10,890 nt of DNA from an uncultured Clostridium sp. (GTDB lineage: Bacteria > Bacillota > Clostridia > Clostridiales > Clostridiaceae). The position numbers were made by a program, and so were the translations under genes. Positions 6,640 to 10,890 of the stretch are shown here, one piece after another; the first letter of the stretch is position 1; each line of letters opens with the position of its first letter. The notes under the pieces were generated by a model. That model was not told the origin of the DNA, made no database searches, and saw only the letters and a list, made by a program, of their open reading frames with translations. The stretch is from assembly GCA_900547475.1 (NCBI GenBank), contig URGW01000058.1, positions 1 to 10,890 of the forward strand, written 5' to 3'.

Positions 6640-7917
6640 TTAATAAGGTATATAGTTTAAAGGATCTACAGCTTCTCCATTAATTCTTATTTCAAAGTGT
6701 AAATGAGGGCCTGTACTATTTCCTGTTGAACCTACAGTTGCAATTACATCTCCTTGTGATACAGTGTCACCATATGAAACATTCAAAGTCTGAGCATGAG
6801 GATATAGTGTCTGAACTCCATTTCCATGTCCTAAAATTATAGTATTACCATATCCACTTATCCACCCTGAATATTCAACTACTCCACTTTTTGAAGCCTT
6901 GATTGGATCACCGTAATTCCCTGCATAATCTATTCCTTTATGTAATTTATACTCACCTGTAACAGGATTATTTCTATATCCATAATAACTAGTTATTCTT
7001 CCTGGAACTGGTCGCAGGAATCCACTTTCACTCGGTAAACTTTCTATATTGCTACCATTTCCTGCAACACTATTAATTATTCTATCTAGCTCAGCTTCTA
7101 ACTCACTATTATGTGATTCTAACTCTTCTATCTGATTATTTATAGAATTACTGCTATTTTCCAAAGATGCAATACTATTTAATTTCTCATTTTGAAGTGC
7201 TAGAAGTTCTTTTCTTTTTTCTTCCTCTTTATTTTGTATAGCCACAACACTATTTTTTGCACTAACTATTTCTTCTTGTTTTTCCTTTATAGCAACTTGT
7301 TTTTCCTCTTGTTCTTTTATCTTTAAATTTATTTCACTAATTTCAATAGCTATGCTTTCTTGAGTTTGTATAGATTTATCTATTAACCCTTTATCAAAAG
7401 TGATTATTCTAGAAATACTTGATAAATTCTGAAAAAGCTCTAATATATTTTTGCTCTTAAGAATCATGTAAATATATTGCTTTGTTAAATCAAGTTTATA
7501 AACACTTCTTATTCTATTGTTTAATAATTCTTGGATTTTTTCTTGTTCTTCTTTTAGTTCTTCAATATAATTTTTCTTTGCTTCAACTTGATTTTTACTT
7601 TCGTTAATTTCATAATTTAAATCATTTATATCTGATTGTATCTCATCTATTTGCTTTTGATATTCACTAATCTCTTTTTGAAGCTCATAAAGTTCATTTT
7701 CTTTTTCCTCTATATCAGCTTCCACTCCCGTTAGTTGATTTTTTTCCTCTTCAATCTGATTATTTAAGTTTTCTTTTTCATCTTGAAGACTTTCAATTTT
7801 ATTTTTATTACTTTCTATTTCTTCTTTTATAGAATCCTTTTTTTCTGCAAAAGCATAAGAATTATTTACTAATATGCAGATAAGTAATGTATATATAATC
7901 TTTTTTCTATTATTCAT
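6640..7917 (-). CDS. Secreted coiled-coil M23 peptidase (EnvC/PcsB type)
   Basis: This is a predicted exported peptidoglycan hydrolase or hydrolase activator of 425 residues. A signal peptide covers about 1-24 (MNNRKK, then a hydrophobic stretch, with cleavage near AFA/EKK). Residues 25-285 are a long Glu/Lys/Gln-rich coiled coil. Its centre (RIRSVYKLDLTKQYIY... about 135-180) resembles the PcsB-type coiled-coil region. The C-terminal LytM/M23 domain (about 300-425) keeps the zinc ligands His326 and Asp330 (HKGID) and His407 (GPHLHFE), plus His374 and His405, so it should be an active metallopeptidase rather than a degenerate EnvC. GGGGG five bases before ATG at 7915-7917 favours this start over an ATG 12 bases upstream. 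It is the last gene of the operon, 35 bases after the TcaA-like gene. Relatives are often driven by FtsEX, but ftsEX is not nearby here. Confidence 0.88.
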   Translation of the reverse strand: MNNRKKIIYTLLICILVNNSYAFAEKKDSIKEEIESNKNKIESLQDEKENLNNQIEEEKNQLTGVEADIEEKENELYELQKEISEYQKQIDEIQSDINDLNYEINESKNQVEAKKNYIEELKEEQEKIQELLNNRIRSVYKLDLTKQYIYMILKSKNILELFQNLSSISRIITFDKGLIDKSIQTQESIAIEISEINLKIKEQEEKQVAIKEKQEEIVSAKNSVVAIQNKEEEKRKELLALQNEKLNSIASLENSSNSINNQIEELESHNSELEAELDRIINSVAGNGSNIESLPSESGFLRPVPGRITSYYGYRNNPVTGEYKLHKGIDYAGNYGDPIKASKSGVVEYSGWISGYGNTIILGHGNGVQTLYPHAQTLNVSYGDTVSQGDVIATVGSTGNSTGPHLHFEIRINGEAVDPLNYIPY

Positions 7918-7952
7918 TTTATCCCCCATATCTCATCATTAGCTATTAATAT

Positions 7953-9215
7953 TTATATGTCTATTTTCTGAATCCCTTTAATTATAAAATCTCCATTTTC
8001 ATATTCTAAATTTAGAATAAAAGAGTTTTCATTAGAATTTTTAACAAATGGCAATAATTTTTTATATACACTATAATCAATCCTTGTTATCAAACTAGCT
8101 TTAAATATATTATCTTCATATTTAAAGTCACTTTTCTCAATTTCAACATTTAAATCAGTTATTTCATAATTATTACTTAGTAAAAATGTCTTTTCATTAA
8201 TATAGCTATAAACCATTTCCTTTACTTCTTCTGTGGCACCTGAAATAAGACTTTTATCTTTACTATTTAATGCCTCAAATGAACTAAGATAAAACTTATT
8301 TACTATTTCATTAATTATATTGTTTAATTCATCATTTACCATATTTATATCAAGTTTAATATACTGCTCATTACTTATTAACAACTCTTCACTACGGATT
8401 GTTCCCCATGGAAACTCTCTCTCAAGATATATTTTAATATCTTTATCTTTCGGAAAAGGCCCATAATTTTTAATGTCTTTAGCTTCTAACCCAGTATCAA
8501 AATCATTAATAAATACTTTTGCATCATCAAAATTTGAATACAATGTAATATAATTTCCAGCAACATTTATCTCAACAATTTCATCTTCCATTAAACTTAT
8601 AATTTCACTATTACTTATATCACCATACTCAGTCTTATATGTATATAAAACTTTATATGTACCTGGAATCACATCAAATTCAGCCTTATCTAACAAATTA
8701 AACCTTTTATTCGAAAATTCTATATCAACATCAGCTATATTTGTAATAAATTTAACAGTAACAGTATTAATATCAATATAATATTTTTCCTTTAAAAATC
8801 CTTTTCTACTTTCCAATGTAAAATTTCCACTTTCCCCACTTTTCCTAAGCTCATTCACTATTCTTCTAATTCTTATTTCATCTTTATCATATACATCAAT
8901 TAAAGGTTGTAACTCCTTAGAGGATACCTTTTCATTTTCTACTTTTACATAATAAGATAACATAGAAGAATTCCCATTAATTAAAGATGATTCAAATTTA
9001 CTTAAAACTTCTTCCTTAGATAAGCTAAGGCTACTTATTAAAAATATAAAAATTACAAGTATAGATACAAACATTATAAGTATTTTAGATTTATTTCTTT
9101 CCCATATTGCTTTAATTCCTATCTCTTTAATATTTTTTATATCTTTTATAAAACTAAAAAAATTAGAATTGAATCTTTTAAAACCCTCTTTTATTATTTC
9201 TTTAAGATTTCTCAT
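7953..9215 (-). CDS. TcaA/YvbJ-like single-pass membrane protein without zinc ribbon
   Basis: The 420 residues have a basic, cysteine-free N-terminal cytoplasmic part (1-43), one transmembrane helix (about 44-64, ILIMFVSILVIFIFLISS), and an extracellular region that fits the TcaA fold order: a helical domain after SKEEVLSKFESSL (66-130), two beta-rich domains with PGTYKV and YSNFDDAKVFIND (about 140-290), and a C-terminal NTF2-like part (295-420). In Staphylococcus, TcaA affects glycopeptide susceptibility and the cell wall. Family members usually begin with a CxxC...CxxC zinc ribbon, which is missing here. The family call comes from architecture and is moderately sure. The start follows the upstream gene by 6 bases, with its GGAG overlapping that gene's stop codon, so translation is probably coupled. 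An envelope role with the downstream M23 peptidase is inferred from the operon. Confidence 0.65.
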   Translation of the reverse strand: MRNLKEIIKEGFKRFNSNFFSFIKDIKNIKEIGIKAIWERNKSKILIMFVSILVIFIFLISSLSLSKEEVLSKFESSLINGNSSMLSYYVKVENEKVSSKELQPLIDVYDKDEIRIRRIVNELRKSGESGNFTLESRKGFLKEKYYIDINTVTVKFITNIADVDIEFSNKRFNLLDKAEFDVIPGTYKVLYTYKTEYGDISNSEIISLMEDEIVEINVAGNYITLYSNFDDAKVFINDFDTGLEAKDIKNYGPFPKDKDIKIYLEREFPWGTIRSEELLISNEQYIKLDINMVNDELNNIINEIVNKFYLSSFEALNSKDKSLISGATEEVKEMVYSYINEKTFLLSNNYEITDLNVEIEKSDFKYEDNIFKASLITRIDYSVYKKLLPFVKNSNENSFILNLEYENGDFIIKGIQKIDI

Positions 9216-9221
9216 AAAGTA

Positions 9222-9560
9222 TTACTCCAAAATATCTATAATCCATTTACCACAAGATACACATTTATATAATCTAATAACAAATAAATCCATTACTTGC
9301 CCATTTGCTAAACCTGGGTTTTCCTCAATTTCCTTTTTAGTTATAAACTCATCATCTTGATTTAAAAAACCTTGAATTTCAACTATATAATTCTTATTAC
9401 TTTTTCCACAACAATCATTTTCACCAACACATTCAATTTCTTCATATGTTAATTCCTTTTGTAATTCTTCTATTATAGGTAATAAATCCTCAAATTCATT
9501 TATATCATCTAAAAAATCCTCTTTATTAAAAATTAAATCTTCAATTGTAAATAACTTCAT
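9222..9560 (-). CDS. Small acidic protein with CxxC, unknown function
   Basis: This 112-residue protein is the first gene of the operon. The N-terminal half is strongly acidic and helical (residues 10-43, DFLDDINEFEDLLPIIEE). Cysteines occur as C44, the pair C50-C51, and a C-terminal CxxC at 100-103 (YKCVSCGKW) that resembles one knuckle of a zinc ribbon. No signal peptide or membrane segment is seen, so it should be cytoplasmic. The start is supported by AAGGAG seven bases upstream. I do not recognise the family. It ends 6 bases before the TcaA-like gene, whose protein lacks the zinc ribbon normal for its family, so a partner role at the membrane is a reasonable guess but unproven. Confidence 0.8.
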   Translation of the reverse strand: MKLFTIEDLIFNKEDFLDDINEFEDLLPIIEELQKELTYEEIECVGENDCCGKSNKNYIVEIQGFLNQDDEFITKKEIEENPGLANGQVMDLFVIRLYKCVSCGKWIIDILE

Positions 9561-9598
9561 TTTTTTACTCCTTACATAAAATAATATACTCTACTCAT

Positions 9599-9626
9599 AA
9601 TATATCATTTATTTCTTACTATTCAA
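9599..9626 (-). promoter_or_regulatory. Promoter of the CxxC-TcaA-M23 operon
   Basis: On the minus strand TTGAAT (9621-9626) and TATATT (9599-9604) lie 16 bp apart, and TGA before the -10 gives an extended form, TGATATATT. The first start codon is about 38 bases downstream. No other promoter of this quality is seen inside the operon. Confidence 0.6.
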
Positions 9627-9734
9627 CATTTTTTTAGCTATTTCTATCTTCAAAATAAATATAATAAAAATGTTTATTTATATAAATAATTTGTTTTTCA
9701 TTGAAAAATTTATATTTTTATATTAAATTTAAAT

Positions 9735-9763
9735 TTGAACATTATTTTAACAAATTTTATAGA
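9735..9763 (+). promoter_or_regulatory. Weak candidate promoter of the ECF S-component gene
   Basis: TTGAAC (9735-9740) and TATAGA (9758-9763) are 17 bp apart, about 20 bases before the start codon. The -10 box misses the last conserved T. No vitamin riboswitch is recognisable in the 9561-9782 divergent region, which otherwise holds only A/T-rich DNA and the opposite promoter. Confidence 0.35.
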
Positions 9764-9782
9764 ATACAAGGAGTAAATACTA

Positions 9783-10373
9783 ATGAAAAGAAATACTAAT
9801 TCTAGTTCTAAAACTAGAAGACTCGTTCTCATAGGTGCACTTGGTGGAATCTCTATTTTTCTTGGTATAAGTGGTTTAGGACTAATACGTTTACCTATCT
9901 TCAACCTTACTATAATGCACATTCCTGTAATTATAGGTGCTATATTAGAAGGCCCTGTTGTAGGTATAGCTGTTGGGTTAATTTTTGGATTATTTTCAAT
10001 GTATCAAAATATTACAGCTCCTGGGTTAACATCTTTTATATTTTGGAATCCAATAATTGCATTAATTCCAAGAATATTGATTGGTATAGTAGCATATTAT
10101 TCATTTAAATTACTTAAAAGTAAAATTAAAAATACTGGTGTTTGTGCCGGTATTGCATCAATTTTAGCTACATTAACCAATACAATTGGTGTATTAGGAT
10201 TAACTTATATTTTATATCTTGATAAATATGCACAAGCAAGAGAAATCTCAAAAGATGCAGTAGCTGGTACTTTACTTACTGTTGGCTTAACTAACGGTAT
10301 ACCTGAAGCTATAGTCTCAGCATTAATAACAATACCAATAGTTGTTACAATGCTAAAAATAAAAAGAAACTAA
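9783..10373 (+). CDS. ECF transporter S component, pantothenate-like
   Basis: S components of energy-coupling factor transporters bind a vitamin or cofactor precursor in the membrane and pair with the shared EcfA-EcfA'-EcfT module encoded elsewhere. The 196 residues form about six hydrophobic helices (around 13-33, 43-72, 83-108, 119-146, 163-192, the second being long enough to split), with a basic N-terminus. The block TIMHIPVIIGAILEGPVVG (43-61), followed by GLIFGLFS and then a Thr-Ser-Phe near FWNP (83-90), matches the group usually annotated as PanT-like S components. Substrate is therefore probably pantothenate, but specificity calls in this family are often uncertain. AAGGAG nine bases before ATG supports the start. 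It is a single-gene unit, divergent from the envelope operon and followed by its own hairpin. Confidence 0.82.
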   Translation: MKRNTNSSSKTRRLVLIGALGGISIFLGISGLGLIRLPIFNLTIMHIPVIIGAILEGPVVGIAVGLIFGLFSMYQNITAPGLTSFIFWNPIIALIPRILIGIVAYYSFKLLKSKIKNTGVCAGIASILATLTNTIGVLGLTYILYLDKYAQAREISKDAVAGTLLTVGLTNGIPEAIVSALITIPIVVTMLKIKRN

Positions 10374-10379
10374 TTATTT

Positions 10380-10424
10380 AATACATACTAAGATATACTT
10401 AATTATCCAAGTATGTATTATTTT
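10380..10424 (+). terminator. Probable terminator after the ECF S-component gene
   Basis: AATACATACT (10380-10389) and AGTATGTATT (10410-10419) make a perfect 10-bp stem around a 20-nt loop, followed by ATTTTT, six bases after the stop codon. The long loop and low GC make it weaker than the other terminators. Confidence 0.55.
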
Positions 10425-10527
10425 TATGTTCTTACTATTTCTATAATTTAGTTCCATTTGATACTTAAAATATTCTTTTTTTCCTTTATTCCCTTGTTTT
10501 TAATAGGTTATATAAACTAACTCTGCA

Positions 10528-10534
10528 CATAATA
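10528..10534 (+). promoter_or_regulatory. Candidate sigma-G -10 box of the SASP gene
   Basis: CATAATA matches the sigma-G -10 consensus (CATWHTA) and lies 67 bases before the SASP start codon. Upstream GTTATA is only a poor match to the -35 element, with a 15-bp gap. SASP genes are normally under forespore sigma-G, so the site is plausible but not secure. Confidence 0.35.
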
Positions 10535-10601
10535 CTAGTGTAAGCAAAAATAGTTTACTTACAAAAACATAAATATTAATTTATTTAAAGGAGGGTCTTT
10601 T

Positions 10602-10784
10602 ATGGCTCAAAAGTTAGTACCAGAAGCAAAAAACGGATTATCAAAATTTAAAAATGAAGTAGCAAGTGAAATGGGAGTTCCTTTCACAGATTACAACGGA
10701 AACTTAACTTCTAAACAATGCGGAAGCGTTGGTGGAGAAATGGTTAAGAGAATGGTTGAACAATACGAACAAGGAATAAAGTAA
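10602..10784 (+). CDS. Alpha/beta-type small acid-soluble spore protein
   Basis: SASPs coat DNA in the dormant spore, protect it from UV and heat, and are cut by the GPR protease at germination to supply amino acids. The 60 residues show the family blocks: LVPEAKNGLSKFKNEVASEMG with the GPR site after Glu19 (NE/VASE), then DYNGNLTSKQ and the DNA-binding block GSVGGEMVKRMVEQY (41-55). Length is normal. One cysteine, Cys40, sits just before the second block. The start has a strong AAAGGAGGG six bases upstream. Codon use includes AAC, TTC and TAC, as in highly expressed genes. It is monocistronic, and no good plus-strand terminator is visible; it converges with a minus-strand unit beyond 10847. 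Confidence 0.96.
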   Translation: MAQKLVPEAKNGLSKFKNEVASEMGVPFTDYNGNLTSKQCGSVGGEMVKRMVEQYEQGIK

Positions 10785-10813
10785 GCTAACTAAAAAATAA
10801 GTTAATACAACAC

Positions 10814-10847
10814 AAAAAAAGTGGCTTTCGCCACGCTCCCTTCGGGA
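10814..10847 (-). terminator. Strong minus-strand terminator for a gene off the right edge
   Basis: On the minus strand the sequence reads TCCCGAAGGGA, a small hairpin, then GTGGC-GAAA-GCCAC (10821-10834), a GC-rich stem with a GNRA tetraloop, followed by seven T residues (10814-10820). This is a textbook intrinsic terminator in that direction. On the plus strand no T-run follows, so it is not obviously the SASP terminator. Confidence 0.8.
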
Positions 10848-10848
10848 A

Positions 10849-10890
10849 TTAATTTTTGAATATTCTGATAAGCATAGGTTCATATAGTCC
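10849..10890 (-). CDS. Possible C-terminal end of a minus-strand gene (partial)
   Basis: A minus-strand frame enters from the right edge and ends at TAA (10849-10851), giving GLYEPMLIRIFKN. It ends just before the strong terminator at 10814-10847, which is the expected layout for a gene end. Thirteen residues are too few to identify a product, and another frame is also open through this stretch. Confidence 0.25.
   Translation of the reverse strand, partial: GLYEPMLIRIFKN

Noticed and set aside
9169..9360. Plus-strand open frame across the junction of the CxxC and TcaA-like genes
   Set aside because: It is antisense to two genes with good ribosome binding sites and shows no independent support.
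9561..9782. Vitamin riboswitch upstream of the ECF S component
   Set aside because: The divergent spacer is nearly pure A/T with no stable paired elements or recognisable aptamer motif.
9710..9922. Minus-strand open frame over the start of the ECF gene
   Set aside because: It overlaps the ECF coding start and its leader in antisense; the plus-strand frame has clear membrane helices and a ribosome binding site.
1..10890. CRISPR array, tRNA, rRNA or transposase gene
   Set aside because: I saw no regularly spaced direct repeats, cloverleaf sequences, ribosomal RNA segments or transposase motifs anywhere in the window.

Overview
The window reads as chromosomal DNA of a spore-forming, low-GC Firmicute of the genus Clostridium (sensu stricto type). 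Base composition is very AT-rich, codons end mostly in A or T, ribosome binding sites are strong GGAGG types, the cluster tig-clpP-clpX-lonB is in the usual clostridial order, and an alpha/beta-type small acid-soluble spore protein lies at the right end. I cannot name the species.

Layout. Positions 1-477 hold no convincing gene. They carry a small, less AT-rich patch with inverted repeats (about 10-136) and a 226-bp imperfect palindrome (242-467) that ends 10 bases past the lonB stop codon. From 478 to 5651 four minus-strand genes are transcribed right to left: tig, clpP, clpX, lonB. Trigger factor folds nascent chains, ClpXP unfolds and degrades tagged proteins, and LonB is a membrane-anchored ATP-dependent protease linked to the forespore. 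tig has a good sigma-A promoter. Hairpins after tig and after clpX split the cluster into tig / clpP-clpX / lonB units. lonA, which often follows lonB in clostridia, is not within the 477 bases available.

From 5652 to 6639 come a possible degraded reading frame (5761-5951), a 64-residue cysteine-rich protein gene (6044-6238, minus), and a promoter-to-terminator unit on the plus strand (6344-6527). The last looks like a small regulatory RNA of about 150 nt with four hairpins and C-rich unpaired stretches.

From 6640 to 9626 there is a compact minus-strand operon with its own promoter: a 112-residue acidic protein with a CxxC, a single-pass TcaA/YvbJ-like membrane protein without the usual N-terminal zinc ribbon, and a secreted coiled-coil M23 peptidase of the EnvC/PcsB type. 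Together they suggest an envelope-sensing or wall-remodelling module.

On the plus strand, 9783-10373 encodes the S component of an ECF vitamin transporter (pantothenate-like), and 10602-10784 encodes a spore DNA-binding SASP. A strong minus-strand terminator at 10814-10847 implies another minus-strand gene entering from the right edge.

The items most worth a second look are the small RNA candidate, the three-gene envelope operon with its separated cysteine protein, and the long palindrome beside lonB.
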